64,000 bases of DNA from Micromonospora halophytica (GCF_900090245.1 NZ_FMDN01000007.1:124001-188000), one strand, 5' to 3'. Positions 1 through 9,896 are shown, counted from the stretch's first letter. The notes: generated by a model not told the origin, from the sequence alone. A program made the numbers and translations.

Positions 1-1056
1 ACCCAGACGCTGATCGGGGCGACCATGCGCCGGTCGGTGCAGACCGCGCTGGACCTGGGCACCGGCTCCGGCGTACAGGCGCTGCACCTGGCCACCCACG
101 CCCGGTCCGTCACCGCGACCGACGTCTCCGAGCGGGCGCTGCGCTTCGCCGCCACCACCGCAGCCCTCAACGGCCAGGACTGGGAACTGCTCCGTGGTGA
201 CCTGGTCGCCCCGGTCGCCGGACGCCGCTTCGACCTGGTGGTGAGCAACCCGCCGTTCGTGGTCGGTCCCGGCACCACCACGCACGTCTACCGTGACTCC
301 GGCCGGGTCGGCGACGCGATCGGCGCCGAACTGGCCGCCGCTGCGCCCGGCCTGCTCACCGAGGGCGGCACCATGCAGTACCTGGCGAACTGGGTGCACG
401 TGGCCGGCGAGGAGTGGGCCGAGCGGGTGGCCGGCTGGTTCGCCGGCACCGGGCTGGACGCCTGGGTGATCCAGCGCGAGGTGGCCGACCCGATGGCGTA
501 CGTCAACCTGTGGCTCACCGACGTCGGCGAGGCCGCCGACCCGCAGCGAATGGCCGCCTGGCTGGACTGGTTCGACGCGCACAAGGTGGAGGCGATCGGC
601 TTCGGCATCGTCTCGCTGCGCCGCCAGGGCCACGACGACCCGGTGGTCCGGGTGGAGGACCTGCGCCAGCGGGTGGAGCCGCCGATGGGCGACCGGATCG
701 CCGCCTGGTTCGACCGCCAGGACTTCCTGCGGGTACGCGACACCGACGCGCTGCTCGCCGAGCGCTACCGGGCCGCCGAAGGGCTCCAGCTGCGACAGGA
801 GGCCACCATGGGCGACGAGGGCTGGGCGGTGGACCGGCAGGTCCTCGCGATGCCGCACGGGCTGCGCTGGACCGAGGAGATCGACCCGCTGGTGCTGGCC
901 CTGGTGGGCGGGGCCGACGGCCGGCTGCCGCTGCGCGACCAGCTCGCCCTGCTCGCCGCCGCCCACGACGTCACCCCGGACGAGCTGGCCGACGCCGCCG
1001 GTCCGATCGTGGCGCACCTCGTGGAGCGCGGCATCATCGAGCCGGTGACGCCGTGA
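1..1056 (+). CDS. Class I SAM-dependent methyltransferase (5' end outside window)
   Basis: The reading frame is open from the first base, so the N-terminus lies upstream. The visible 351 codons begin in the methyltransferase fold. The SAM-binding loop DLGTGSG is followed by the NPPF motif in [12 protein letters not shown], which in the HemK/PrmC and N6-adenine methyltransferase class binds the planar nitrogen of the substrate. About 200 further residues follow, including a C-terminal helical part ([15 protein letters not shown]) that looks like a winged-helix or substrate module. The substrate, whether nucleic acid or protein glutamine, cannot be told from sequence. The frame ends at a TGA, with 145 nt to dtd; that gap holds only short GC-rich direct repeats of the type ACGGGCGGC. 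Family assignment is firm, substrate unknown. Confidence 0.85.
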   Translation, partial: TQTLIGATMRRSVQTALDLGTGSGVQALHLATHARSVTATDVSERALRFAATTAALNGQDWELLRGDLVAPVAGRRFDLVVSNPPFVVGPGTTTHVYRDSGRVGDAIGAELAAAAPGLLTEGGTMQYLANWVHVAGEEWAERVAGWFAGTGLDAWVIQREVADPMAYVNLWLTDVGEAADPQRMAAWLDWFDAHKVEAIGFGIVSLRRQGHDDPVVRVEDLRQRVEPPMGDRIAAWFDRQDFLRVRDTDALLAERYRAAEGLQLRQEATMGDEGWAVDRQVLAMPHGLRWTEEIDPLVLALVGGADGRLPLRDQLALLAAAHDVTPDELADAAGPIVAHLVERGIIEPVTP

Positions 1057-1201
1057 CACGGGCGGCTCCGGTGACACGGGCGGCGCAGTCGACGCCAGCG
1101 ACAACGGCGGCACGGGCGGCACGGACGGCACGGGTGATCCGGGCGACGCCGGCGGCCGGGGTGTCGCGGGTTGTGCCGGGCGGCCGAAGGGGGGTCCGCT
1201 G

Positions 1202-1624
1202 ATGCGGGCGGTGGTGCAGACGGTGAGCCGGGCCAGCGTGACGGTCGACGGCGAGGTGGTCGGCGAGATCGCCGACGGCCTGCTGGTGCTGCTCGGGGTG
1301 ACCCACACGGACACCCCGCAGGTGGCGCAGACCATGGCCCGCAAGATCCATGAGTTGCGCATCCTGGACGAGGAGCGCAGCGCCGCCGACACCGGCGCCC
1401 CGGTCCTGGTGGTCAGCCAGTTCACCCTCTACGGCGACGCCCGCAAGGGCAGACGCCCGACCTGGACCGCCGCCGCCCCGGCCGAGGCGGCCGAGCCACT
1501 GGTGACCGCCGTCGTGCAGGCGCTGCGCGAACGCGGCGCCAAGGTCGAGACCGGCCGCTTCCGCGCCCACATGCTCGTCGAGAGCGTCAACGTCGGCCCC
1601 CGCACCATCCTCCTCAACCTCTGA
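1202..1624 (+). CDS. dtd: D-aminoacyl-tRNA deacylase (Dtd)
   Basis: Dtd hydrolyses D-aminoacyl-tRNA, and glycine mischarged on tRNA-Ala, so that the wrong residue is not built into protein. It acts in the cytosol as a homodimer. At 140 residues the length is normal. Both signature motifs are present: SQFTL at residues 72-76 and the cross-subunit Gly-cisPro motif as NVGPRT at 130-135. The N-terminus [13 protein letters not shown] is typical, so the ATG start is secure. It runs convergent to the Spo0M-type gene, with the hairpin/G-rich element between the two stop codons. Confidence 0.95.
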   Translation: MRAVVQTVSRASVTVDGEVVGEIADGLLVLLGVTHTDTPQVAQTMARKIHELRILDEERSAADTGAPVLVVSQFTLYGDARKGRRPTWTAAAPAEAAEPLVTAVVQALRERGAKVETGRFRAHMLVESVNVGPRTILLNL

Positions 1625-1627
1625 CGA

Positions 1628-1773
1628 CCCCCACCCCACCTCCACCCCACCCGTCGATCCTCGCGATCTTGCACTTATGGCCGCCGATTCGAGTGTGATG
1701 CGCCCTTTGTCGCGGCCCGAACTGCAAGATCGCGGGGGTGGGAGTCGGGCGGGGGTGGGGGTGGGGGTGGGTT
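1628..1773. repeat. Hairpin element A with C-rich and G-rich arms
   Basis: The convergent space between dtd and the Spo0M-type gene is one imperfect inverted repeat. Inner arms 1662-1684 and 1712-1734 match at 20 of 23 positions (outer half CGCGATCTTGCA), around a 27-nt loop. Outside them lie a C-rich tract (1628-1652, CCCCACC-like) and a complementary G-rich tract (1734-1771) with runs of five G separated by single T, able to form a G-quadruplex. It probably ends transcription from both sides. A related element lies at 29859-29970, sharing the GATCTTG/CAAGATC ends. Confidence 0.7.
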
Positions 1774-2560
1774 AGAAGAAGAGGCCGCGGCGTTGGATGG
1801 ACTGGCGCAGCCAGGCGTCGAGCTGGGCGGCCCAGTCGACCGTGTCGACGGTTGCGTGGTCGACGGTGAAGCGGCCGAAGGCGTCGCGCCCCTCGGAGAG
1901 GACGCCACCCCGCTTGTCGATCTCCAGCACCACCTGGGTCTGTCGTGGCTCGGTGATGAAGGTCAGCTCCAGCTGGTTGATCGCGCGGGCGTACTGAGGG
2001 GCGGGAAAGAACTCGATCTCCTGGTAGAAGGGCAGGCTCTGCCGTACGCCGTAGATGTGCCCCCGCTCGACGTCGGCGCGGGCGAACCGGAAGCCCAGCC
2101 GCAGCAACGCCTCCAGCAGCCGCTCCTGCGCCGGCAGCGGATGCACCGACACCGCGTCCAGGTCACCGGAGTCGACCGACCGCGCCACCTCCAGCTCGGT
2201 ACGCAGCCCCATCGTCATCCCGTGCAGGCGCTGGCCGTAGAGGTCGGTCAGCGGGGTCTCCCAGGGCACCTGGAAGCGGAACGGGATGTCGTACCGCTGC
2301 CCCGCCTCCAGCCGGAACGGGCCGGTCACCTGCTGGCGGGCGAACTCCTGGTTGGTGTTGTACTCGGAGTCGGCGCCCTCCACCTCGACCCGGGTGACCA
2401 GGCCGAGCGCCACGTAGGAGATGTCGACGCCGTGGTCGCCGCCGGCCACCTGGATCCGCCCCTCCAGCTGACCGCCCGGCCGGCAGTGCGGGTTGGCCAG
2501 CACCGTCTCCACGGAGGGGCCACCGACGCCCATCGCCTGCATGAGCCGCTTGAAGACCAC
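1772..2560 (-). CDS. Spo0M-family (sporulation-control) protein
   Basis: A 262-residue member of the Spo0M family, arrestin-like beta-sandwich proteins that affect sporulation in Bacillus and are common in actinomycetes; their molecular role is not settled. The N-terminus [20 protein letters not shown] matches the usual start of the family. I place the start at the GTG at 2560 because GGAGG lies 5 nt upstream; the ATG at 2572 would add four residues and has no good ribosome-binding site. No signal peptide or membrane segment is seen, so it is cytosolic. It is divergent from sigB and convergent with dtd. A distant paralogue lies at 50954-51883. Confidence 0.82.
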   Translation of the reverse strand: MVFKRLMQAMGVGGPSVETVLANPHCRPGGQLEGRIQVAGGDHGVDISYVALGLVTRVEVEGADSEYNTNQEFARQQVTGPFRLEAGQRYDIPFRFQVPWETPLTDLYGQRLHGMTMGLRTELEVARSVDSGDLDAVSVHPLPAQERLLEALLRLGFRFARADVERGHIYGVRQSLPFYQEIEFFPAPQYARAINQLELTFITEPRQTQVVLEIDKRGGVLSEGRDAFGRFTVDHATVDTVDWAAQLDAWLRQSIQRRGLFF

Positions 2561-2773
2561 CACGTCCTCCATCGCTGTCGTCGCCGACCCCGATGGCCGA
2601 CCGCTGGCACGGTAACCGCCACCGGCAACAGATGTGACGCAGGACACTCGAACGTTACGCTGTCGGGTCCCCGATCGCCTCACTCCCGTCTCACGCCCCG
2701 ATTGGAAAGCTGTTCATCACCGGCACCACTGGGCCGGTACGCGGCACAGAAGCGGACACGGGGAGAGATAGAG

Positions 2774-3790
<1,017 letters not shown>

Positions 3791-3805
3791 GGGTTCCGTG
3801 ATCCG

Positions 3806-3836
3806 AAGCGCCCCGGCGGTTCGCCGGGGCGCTTTC
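3806..3836 (+). terminator. Rho-independent-type terminator after sigB
   Basis: A perfect 13-bp GC-rich stem (3806-3818 with 3822-3834), a 3-nt loop, then TC-rich sequence. It lies 15 nt after the sigB stop and separates sigB from the ArsR operon. Confidence 0.8.
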
Positions 3837-3873
3837 GCGTGCCTGCTTGACCTGGCACCCCGACCCGGGTTAC

Positions 3874-3889
3874 ATAACCTTCTGGTTAT
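3874..3889. promoter_or_regulatory. Inverted-repeat operator of the ArsR operon
   Basis: ATAACC-TTCT-GGTTAT is a perfect 6-4-6 inverted repeat, and AACC/GGTT units recur just downstream. It sits 19 nt before the GTG of the ArsR-family gene, overlapping where its promoter should be. It is the likely autoregulatory site; this is an inference from symmetry and position. Confidence 0.6.
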
Positions 3890-3907
3890 CAAACCAGGAG
3901 GTTACGA

Positions 3908-4315
3908 GTGCCGACCGAGCCGCTCGACGCGACGTTCGCCGCGCTGGCCGACCCGACCCGCCGGGCGATCCTGGCCCGCCTGGCCGCCGGGGAGGCCACC
4001 GTCACCGAGCTGGCCGCCCCGTTCCGGATGAGCCAGCCGGCGATCTCCAAACACCTCAAGGTGCTCGAACGCGCCGGCCTCGTCTCCCGGGGCCGGGACG
4101 CCCAGCGACGGCCGTGCCGACTTCAGGCGCGACCGCTGCGCGATGCTGTCGCCTGGCTCGCCGACTACCGCGACTACTGGGCGGAGAGCTACCAACGCCT
4201 CGACGCCCTGCTCGACGACCTCCAAACCGGAGGCGGCCCCGACGACGCTGATCCTGGTCCGTCGGCTGGGCAGGACGGCGCCACGCCCCGCAGCCCGGAC
4301 GGGCGTCCCGGGTGA
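3908..4315 (+). CDS. ArsR-family winged-helix transcriptional regulator
   Basis: A 135-residue repressor of the ArsR superfamily. The N-terminal fold reads FAALADPTRRAILARLA, then the recognition region MSQPAISKHLKVLERAGLV. No metal-binding ELCVCDL box is present, so it belongs to the non-metal branch usually found beside SRPBCC genes. It is expected to repress its own operon through the inverted repeat upstream. The GTG start is backed by CCAGGAGG about 7 nt before it. Its stop overlaps the next GTG by 4 nt, giving translational coupling to the SRPBCC gene. The last 35 residues are Asp/Gly/Pro-rich and probably disordered. Confidence 0.9.
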   Translation: MPTEPLDATFAALADPTRRAILARLAAGEATVTELAAPFRMSQPAISKHLKVLERAGLVSRGRDAQRRPCRLQARPLRDAVAWLADYRDYWAESYQRLDALLDDLQTGGGPDDADPGPSAGQDGATPRSPDGRPG

Positions 4316-4812
4316 CGGGCGCGGACGAATCCCTCGTGGTGCACGCCCCGGGTGACCGGGAGATCGTGCTCAGCCGGATCTTCGACGCCCCGGCTGACCT
4401 GGTCTTCGCCGCGTTCACCCGGCCGGAGCTGCTGGTCCGCTGGTACGGCGCGCGCGGCTGGCGGCTGGTCGGGTGCGAGGTGGACCTGCGGGTGGGTGGA
4501 CGCTGGCGTTTCGTCTCCGAAGGCCCGGACGGCGCGCTGATGGGCCAGAGCGGCGTCTACCTGGAGATCGACCCGCCCCTGCTGCTGGTCGGCACCGAGG
4601 TCTTCGACGACCAGTCCTACCCCGGCGAGACCCTGGTCCGTCACGTTTTCACCGAGGTGGCCGGGCGGACGACGGTGACCACCGCCCTGCGGTACGCGAC
4701 CGCACAGGGCCGCGACCGGGTGCTGCGGTATCCGATGGCGCGTGGCGTCTCCGAGAGCTTCACGCGGCTCACCGAGCTGCTCACCACATCCACGACAACG
4801 GGAGAGACATGA
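4312..4812 (+). CDS. SRPBCC (AHSA1-like) ligand-binding domain protein
   Basis: A 166-residue START-like/AHSA1 protein: REIVLSRIFDAPADLVFAAF, then RWYGARGW, GGRWRF and the C-terminal helix ARGVSESFTRLTELL are the usual landmarks. These cavity proteins bind hydrophobic ligands, and small ArsR-linked members have no established reaction. It is the middle gene of a three-gene operon, overlapping the ArsR gene upstream (GTGA) and the VOC gene downstream (ATGA), so the three products are made together. Function is inferred only at family level. Confidence 0.88.
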   Translation: MTGADESLVVHAPGDREIVLSRIFDAPADLVFAAFTRPELLVRWYGARGWRLVGCEVDLRVGGRWRFVSEGPDGALMGQSGVYLEIDPPLLLVGTEVFDDQSYPGETLVRHVFTEVAGRTTVTTALRYATAQGRDRVLRYPMARGVSESFTRLTELLTTSTTTGET

Positions 4813-5216
4813 ACTGGACCCTCGAAGTGGTCGTCGTGCCGGTCAGCGACATCGACCGGGCCAAGGCCTTCTACGCCGACCAGCTCGGCTTCGCCGTCGA
4901 CCACGACACCCGGATCGGTGACGACGTACGGATCGTGCAGCTCACTCCCCGCGGATCGGGGTGCTCCATCGTGATCGGCCGGGGTGCCGTGCCGGACATG
5001 CCCCCGGGCTCGCTCAAGGGCCTGCAACTGGTCGTCCCCGATCTGGGGAAGGCCCGGGCGGAGCTGGTCGAGCGGGGCGTCGAGGTCAGCGAGATCCAGG
5101 TGGTCGGGAAGAACCCGCGCCCGGTCCCGCACCCGCTGGACAACGTCGGCTTCGTCTTCTTCACCGACCCGGACGGCAACGCCTGGAGCGTGCAGCAGAT
5201 CTCCGACCGGGCCTGA
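4809..5216 (+). CDS. VOC-superfamily (glyoxalase/bleomycin-resistance-like) protein
   Basis: A 135-residue two-module VOC fold. The first module begins MNWTLEVVVVPVSDIDRAKA with FYADQLGF; the second ends FFTDPDGNAWSVQQI, which supplies the usual metal-ligand Glu/Gln region. Members include dioxygenases, glyoxalases and antibiotic-binding proteins, and nothing here separates these. It is the last gene of the ArsR-SRPBCC-VOC operon, joined by an ATGA overlap, and convergent with the Pat gene, whose stop is 8 nt away. A role in detoxifying whatever the ArsR protein senses is plausible but unproven. Confidence 0.88.
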   Translation: MNWTLEVVVVPVSDIDRAKAFYADQLGFAVDHDTRIGDDVRIVQLTPRGSGCSIVIGRGAVPDMPPGSLKGLQLVVPDLGKARAELVERGVEVSEIQVVGKNPRPVPHPLDNVGFVFFTDPDGNAWSVQQISDRA

Positions 5217-5223
5217 GCGACGA

Positions 5224-7782
5224 TCAGAGTCGACGGGGGCCGGTGTCCGGGCGGGCGCCGGCCGTACCGACCCGAACGGTGGCGTGCAGCACCGAGATGC
5301 CGTCCGGCCGGGCCAGCACCGGGTTGAGGGTCAGCGAGCGGACCCGGGGCTGCTCGTCGGCGAGCCGCCCGACCCGCAGCAGCAGGTCGGCCAGGGCGGC
5401 CCGGTCGACCGGGGCGGCACCCCGGTGCCCGCGCAGCAGCGGCGCGGCCCGTGGCTCGTCGACCAGCTCGGCGGCGTCCCGGTCGGTCAGCGGCACCGCC
5501 CGCCAGGCCCGGTCGCCGAGCAGCTCGGTGGCGACGCCGCCCAGGCCGAAGCCGACCACCGGACCGAACGCCGGGTCCTCCATCAGCTCGACCACGCAGG
5601 CCACGCCGGGCGGGACCATCGGCTGGACCAGGACCTCCGGGCCGAAGACCGGGGCCATCTCGGCGTACGCGCGCCGCAGCGCGCCCTCCTCGGCGAGGTC
5701 GAGGCGGACCGCGCCGAGGTCGAGGCGGTGCCGCAGGCCGGGGGCGGCGGCCTTGAGCGCGACCGGCCAACCCAGCCGCTGCGCGGCGGCGACCGCCTCG
5801 TCGGCCGTCACCGCCGGGGCCGACCCGACCAGGTCGATCCCGTACGCGGCGAGCAGCCTGGCGGGGTCGGACGGGTCGGCGCGCAGCGCGGCCTGCCCGG
5901 CGTCCGGGTCCACCCGGGACAGCTCGGGCAGCGCCCCCGGGTCGCGGCGCAGCCAGCCGGCGTACGTGGCGACCCGGCCCAGGGCCCGGACCGCCTCCTC
6001 GACACTCGGGTACGCCGGCACCCCGGCGGGCACCCGGCCGGCGAGGAACGTCGCCACGGTGGGCTTGCCGGCGGCGAGCGCGGTCGGCAGCGCGGCGGTG
6101 AAGTCCGCCTCCTCGGCGGTGAGCTGCCCCGGCAGCGGCGGAGCGAAGACGGCGACCAGGGCGTCGACGCCCTCGTCGGCGGTCGCCTCGGCGAGCGCCG
6201 TGGTGAACTCGGCCGCGCCGGCGTGCGGGCCGACGTTGCGCGGGTACCCGTCGGCGAGGACGAGCCCCTGGGTGGCGCAGGCGGTGGCGGCGAGCCCGGT
6301 CAGCGCCGAGGAGTTGCCCACCACGGCGACCCGGGGGCCGGCGGGCAGTGGCTGGTGGGCCAGGAGCACACCGATGTCGAGCAGTTCGGCGACGGTGTCC
6401 ACCCGGATCACCCCGGACTGGGCGAAGAGCGCGCTCACCGCGGCCTCGTCCAGGGCGGGCCCGTCGCCGAGGCCGACCGGGCGGGCCAGCGAGGCGAGCG
6501 CCACCACCGGCTTGTCCCGGCCGATCCGCCGGGCCAGCCGGGCGAACTTGCGCGGATTGCCGAAGGTCTCCAGGTAGAGCAGGATCACGTCGGTGCCCGG
6601 GTCGTCCTGCCAGTACTGCAGCAGGTCGTTGCCGGAGACGTCGGCCCGGTTGCCGGCGGAGACGAAGCTGGACAGGCCCAGCCCCCGCCGGTGCGCCTCG
6701 GCGAGCAGCGCCACCCCGAACACGCCGGACTGGCTGAACAGGCCGACCCGGCCGGGCGCGGGCAGCGCCGGGGCGAGGGTGGCGTTGAGGCGTACCTTCT
6801 CGTCGGTGTTGGCCACGCCCAGGCAGTTCGGGCCGACGACCCGCATGCCGGCGGCGTGCGCGGCCCGCACCAGCGCCCGCTGCGCCGCCGCGCCGTCGGC
6901 GCCGGCCTCGGCGAAGCCGGCGGAGATGACCACCAGGCCGTGCACCCCGGCGGCGGCCGCGTCGGCGACCACCGTGGGCGCCACCTCCGGGGACACCGCG
7001 ACGACCGCCAGGTCGATCTCGCGCCCGGCGTCGGCCGCCGAGGGGTACGCGGGCAGCCCGGCCACGGTGGCCGCGTTCGGGTGCACCGGGACGATCGCGC
7101 CGGTGTAGCCGCCGTCACGCAGGTGACCGAGGACGGCGGCGCCGACCCCCTGCCCGGTGGCGCTGGCCCCGTAGACGGCGATGCCGCGCGGGGCGAGCAG
7201 CCGGGCGATCGAACGCGCCTCGGTGCGGTGCTCCCGGCCGCGCTGCACCTCCAGGGTCGCCTCGGTGGGGGCGATCGGGAAGGTCAGGTGCACCACGCCG
7301 TCGGCGTACTGGCGCTGGACCTGGTAGCCGAAGTCGGCGAAGACCCGCAGCATCGCGCCGTTGGCCGGCAGCACCTCGGCGACGAAGTGGACGATGCCGT
7401 AGCGGCTGGCCGCGGCGGCGAGGTGTTCCAGCAGCACCGAGCCGATCCCCCGGCCCTGGTGGGCGTCCTCGACGACGAACGCGACCTCCGCCTCCGGCGC
7501 CTGCGGGCCGAGCCGCTCGTACCGGCCGACGGCGACGATCCGGCCGCCGGCGAGCACCACGAACGCCTCCCGGTCGCGGTGGTCGACGTTGACGAAGCGT
7601 TGCAGGTCCCGCTCCGGGATTCGCGGGTACGGCGAGAAGTAGCGCAGGTAGCGGGTGCGCTCGGAGAAACGCGAGTGCATCGCCACGATCTCCGCGGCGT
7701 CGTCCGGGCGGATCGGGCGCAGCTGGACGGTGGTCCCGTCGCTGAGCAGCACGTCCACCGGTTGGTCCACAGTGGTGGTCAC
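5224..7782 (-). CDS. Pat-type protein lysine acetyltransferase: GNAT fused to NDP-forming acyl-CoA synthetase-like domain
   Basis: An 852-residue fusion. Residues about 20-170 are a GNAT domain with acetyl-CoA loop HQGRGIGS (109-116). From about 190 on is a CoA-ligase (SucD/SucC-like) part with CoA-binding Rossmann domain (RGIAVYGASATG), then ligase-CoA and C-terminal ATP-grasp domains (LKAAAPGLRHRLDLGAV). GNAT at the N-terminus is the order of Streptomyces lividans PatA, the reverse of Salmonella Pat. Such enzymes acetylate and so switch off AMP-forming acyl-CoA synthetases. The SHTG-type segment that carries the phosphorylated His in active NDP-forming synthetases appears to be missing (LARPVGLGDGPALDE stands there), so the ligase part is probably a sensor. 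The GTG start has GGAGGAGA 7 nt upstream; an alternative far-upstream start would run through acuC. It follows acuC by 26 nt. Confidence 0.88.
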   Translation of the reverse strand: MTTTVDQPVDVLLSDGTTVQLRPIRPDDAAEIVAMHSRFSERTRYLRYFSPYPRIPERDLQRFVNVDHRDREAFVVLAGGRIVAVGRYERLGPQAPEAEVAFVVEDAHQGRGIGSVLLEHLAAAASRYGIVHFVAEVLPANGAMLRVFADFGYQVQRQYADGVVHLTFPIAPTEATLEVQRGREHRTEARSIARLLAPRGIAVYGASATGQGVGAAVLGHLRDGGYTGAIVPVHPNAATVAGLPAYPSAADAGREIDLAVVAVSPEVAPTVVADAAAAGVHGLVVISAGFAEAGADGAAAQRALVRAAHAAGMRVVGPNCLGVANTDEKVRLNATLAPALPAPGRVGLFSQSGVFGVALLAEAHRRGLGLSSFVSAGNRADVSGNDLLQYWQDDPGTDVILLYLETFGNPRKFARLARRIGRDKPVVALASLARPVGLGDGPALDEAAVSALFAQSGVIRVDTVAELLDIGVLLAHQPLPAGPRVAVVGNSSALTGLAATACATQGLVLADGYPRNVGPHAGAAEFTTALAEATADEGVDALVAVFAPPLPGQLTAEEADFTAALPTALAAGKPTVATFLAGRVPAGVPAYPSVEEAVRALGRVATYAGWLRRDPGALPELSRVDPDAGQAALRADPSDPARLLAAYGIDLVGSAPAVTADEAVAAAQRLGWPVALKAAAPGLRHRLDLGAVRLDLAEEGALRRAYAEMAPVFGPEVLVQPMVPPGVACVVELMEDPAFGPVVGFGLGGVATELLGDRAWRAVPLTDRDAAELVDEPRAAPLLRGHRGAAPVDRAALADLLLRVGRLADEQPRVRSLTLNPVLARPDGISVLHATVRVGTAGARPDTGPRRL

Positions 7783-7808
7783 CGGTCGGTCTCCTCCCAG
7801 GTCCCGGC

Positions 7809-8990
7809 TCAGTCGCGCGGGTCGTGCGGATCGAGCCCGAGCAGCGGGAAGACCGCCTTGCGGGTGGCCGCGATGGCCCGGTCCACCGAGTTCGGCTCGC
7901 CGGTCGGCTGCCACGGCTCGTACGACGGGTCGACGTCGTCGGTCATCCGCAGCGGGATCCGGCTGCCGGGCAGCCGCCGCGCCGCCAGCTCGCGCCAGCC
8001 CGGCGGGGTGAGCGTGGCCGGCTCGACCGGCGCGCCGGTGGCCACGGCGAGCAGGTGCGTCCAGGCCCGGGGCACCACCTCGGCCAGGGCGTACCCGCCG
8101 CCACCGGTGGCCACCCACCGGCCCTCGCAGAGTTCGTCGGCGAGCGCCCGCAGCGCCAGGTAGGTGGCGCGCTGCCCGTCCACGGAGAGGTGCAGGTCGG
8201 CCAGCGGGTCGAGGCGGTGCCCGTCTGCCCCGCACTGGGTGACGAGGATCTGCGGCCGGAACGCCCGCAGCACCGAGGGCACGACCGCGTGGAAGGCGCG
8301 CTGCCAGCCGGCGTCGCCGACGCCGGGCGGCAGGGGCAGGTTGACCGCGGTGCCCTCGGCGCCGGGGCCGCCGGTCTCGTCGGGGAAACCGGTGCCGGGG
8401 AAGAGCGCGAGCGGGGTCTCGTGCACGCTGACCGTGAGCACCCGGGGGTCGCGGTAGAAGATCTCCTGCACGCCGTCGCCGTGGTGCACGTCCACGTCCA
8501 CGTACGCGACCCGCTCCGCGCCGAGGTCGAGCAGCCGGGCGATGGCCACGGCCGGGTCGTTGTAGACGCAGAACCCGGCGGCCCGGTCGGGCATGGCGTG
8601 GTGCAGCCCACCGGCGACGTTGACCGCGCGGCGGGCCTCGCCCCGCCAGACCGCCTCGGCGGCGGCCACGCTGGCCCCGGTGACCAGCGCGCTGGACTCG
8701 TGCATCCCGGGGAAGACCGGATTGTCCGAGGTGCCCAGCCCGTACCCGGCGAAGAGCGGGTCGTGCGGGGCGACCCGGACCGCGTCCAGGTAGTCGGGCA
8801 GGTGCACCCGGGTGAGCAGCGCGTCGCCGGCCGGCTCGGGCTCGACCAGCCGGACCCCCGGCCGGTCGAGGACGCCCAGTTCCCGGGCCAGCGCGACGGT
8901 CAGCTCGACCCGGACCGGATCCAGCGGGTGCTCACCCATGTCGTAGGCGAGCAGGGACTCGTCCCACACCACCACCGTGTCGTCCGACAT
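7809..8990 (-). CDS. acuC: AcuC-type lysine deacetylase (class I HDAC family)
   Basis: A 393-residue zinc-dependent deacetylase. The HDAC landmarks are all visible: catalytic His pair HH at 130-131, GFCVYND at 139-145, zinc ligands D167 and H169 in DVDVHHGDG, the third ligand D256 in GADGH, and the transition-state Tyr in GGGGY (300). AcuC reverses acetylation of acetyl-CoA synthetase in Bacillus. Here it is the first gene of a pair with the Pat-type acetyltransferase (26-nt gap), so writer and eraser of the same mark are co-transcribed. No signal peptide, cytosolic. ATG start. Confidence 0.93.
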   Translation of the reverse strand: MSDDTVVVWDESLLAYDMGEHPLDPVRVELTVALARELGVLDRPGVRLVEPEPAGDALLTRVHLPDYLDAVRVAPHDPLFAGYGLGTSDNPVFPGMHESSALVTGASVAAAEAVWRGEARRAVNVAGGLHHAMPDRAAGFCVYNDPAVAIARLLDLGAERVAYVDVDVHHGDGVQEIFYRDPRVLTVSVHETPLALFPGTGFPDETGGPGAEGTAVNLPLPPGVGDAGWQRAFHAVVPSVLRAFRPQILVTQCGADGHRLDPLADLHLSVDGQRATYLALRALADELCEGRWVATGGGGYALAEVVPRAWTHLLAVATGAPVEPATLTPPGWRELAARRLPGSRIPLRMTDDVDPSYEPWQPTGEPNSVDRAIAATRKAVFPLLGLDPHDPRD

Positions 8991-9038
8991 GAGGTCATCG
9001 TCGCACGAGCGTCGTCGGCCGCCGACGGCACGCGCTGC

Positions 9039-9896
9039 TCACGGCCGTGGCGTCCGGCCCTTCGCCACCGGGCGGGCCGGGTCGGCCACCCACTCGCTCC
9101 ACGACCCGACGTAGAGCGCGGCGTCCGGCCGGCCGGCGAGGTGCAGGGCGAGCACCGCCTGCGCGGCGGTCACCCCGGACCCGCAGTACGCCCCGACCGG
9201 CGCGTCCCCGGTCACGCCGGCGGCGGCGAAACGTTCGCGCAGCGCCTCGGCGGACGGGAAGCGCCCATCGGTGACGTACTGCGGCGCGGGGAGGTTCACC
9301 GCGCCGGGTACGTGCCCGGCGACCGGGTCGATCGGCTCGGTCTCGCCCCGGTAGCGGGGCGCGGCCCGCACGTCCAGCAGGACCCCCTCGTCGGCGGCCG
9401 CCAGGGCCGCCGCGGCGGCGGTGTCCAGCACCGGCAGCACGCCCGGGCGGACGGTCACGTCCCCCGGGGTGGGGGCCGGCGCGTCGGTGGAGGTGGGCAG
9501 ACCGGCGGCGAGCCAGGCCGGCCAGCCCCCGTGCAGCAGGCGTACCTCCCGGTGGCCGGCCCAGCGCAGGGTCCACCAGGCGCGGGCCGCTGCCATGCCG
9601 TCGCCGCCGTCGTACACGACGACGGGGTGACCGGCGCGGACGCCGGCGGCCCGCAGCGCGGCCTGCAGGGCGGCCGGGTCGGGCAGCGGGTGCCGGCCGG
9701 CCGCGCCGGGCGGGCCGCAGAGCGCGGTGTCCAGGTCGACGAAGACCGCGCCGGGCAGGTGACCGGCGGCGTAGTCGTCGCGCCCGGGTGGGCCGGCGAG
9801 TCGCCAGCGCACGTCGAGCAGGGTGGGCGGCTCGGGCCGGGACAGCTCGGCGGCGAGCTGTCCGACCTCGATCAGCGGCGTCTCGGTTCCGGACAT
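9039..9896 (-). CDS. Tandem-rhodanese sulfurtransferase (3-mercaptopyruvate/thiosulfate type)
   Basis: A 285-residue protein of two rhodanese domains. The first lacks a catalytic Cys: its loop is VYDGGDGMAA. The second carries the persulfide-forming Cys in AYCGSGVTA. CGSGVT is the loop typical of 3-mercaptopyruvate sulfurtransferases (SseA-like), rather than the CRKGVT of thiosulfate enzymes. It moves sulfane sulfur to thiol acceptors or cyanide in the cytosol. It lies 48 nt upstream of acuC on the same strand and divergent from the ideR leader; whether it shares the acuC transcript is open. Confidence 0.9.
   Translation of the reverse strand: MSGTETPLIEVGQLAAELSRPEPPTLLDVRWRLAGPPGRDDYAAGHLPGAVFVDLDTALCGPPGAAGRHPLPDPAALQAALRAAGVRAGHPVVVYDGGDGMAAARAWWTLRWAGHREVRLLHGGWPAWLAAGLPTSTDAPAPTPGDVTVRPGVLPVLDTAAAAALAAADEGVLLDVRAAPRYRGETEPIDPVAGHVPGAVNLPAPQYVTDGRFPSAEALRERFAAAGVTGDAPVGAYCGSGVTAAQAVLALHLAGRPDAALYVGSWSEWVADPARPVAKGRTPRP

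Noticed and set aside
1057..1201. Small gene between the methyltransferase and dtd genes
   Set aside because: Only short GC-rich direct repeats and no start with a ribosome-binding site.
1793..2773. A 327-codon N-terminal extension of the sigma factor
   Set aside because: The extension is the reverse complement of the Spo0M-type gene; the ATG at 2774 with its ribosome-binding site gives the normal group 2 length.
4984..8163. A 1,059-codon open frame on the plus strand opposite Pat/AcuC
   Set aside because: Arg/Gly/Val-rich translation without any domain; it is the antisense shadow of two well-supported minus-strand genes in GC-rich DNA.
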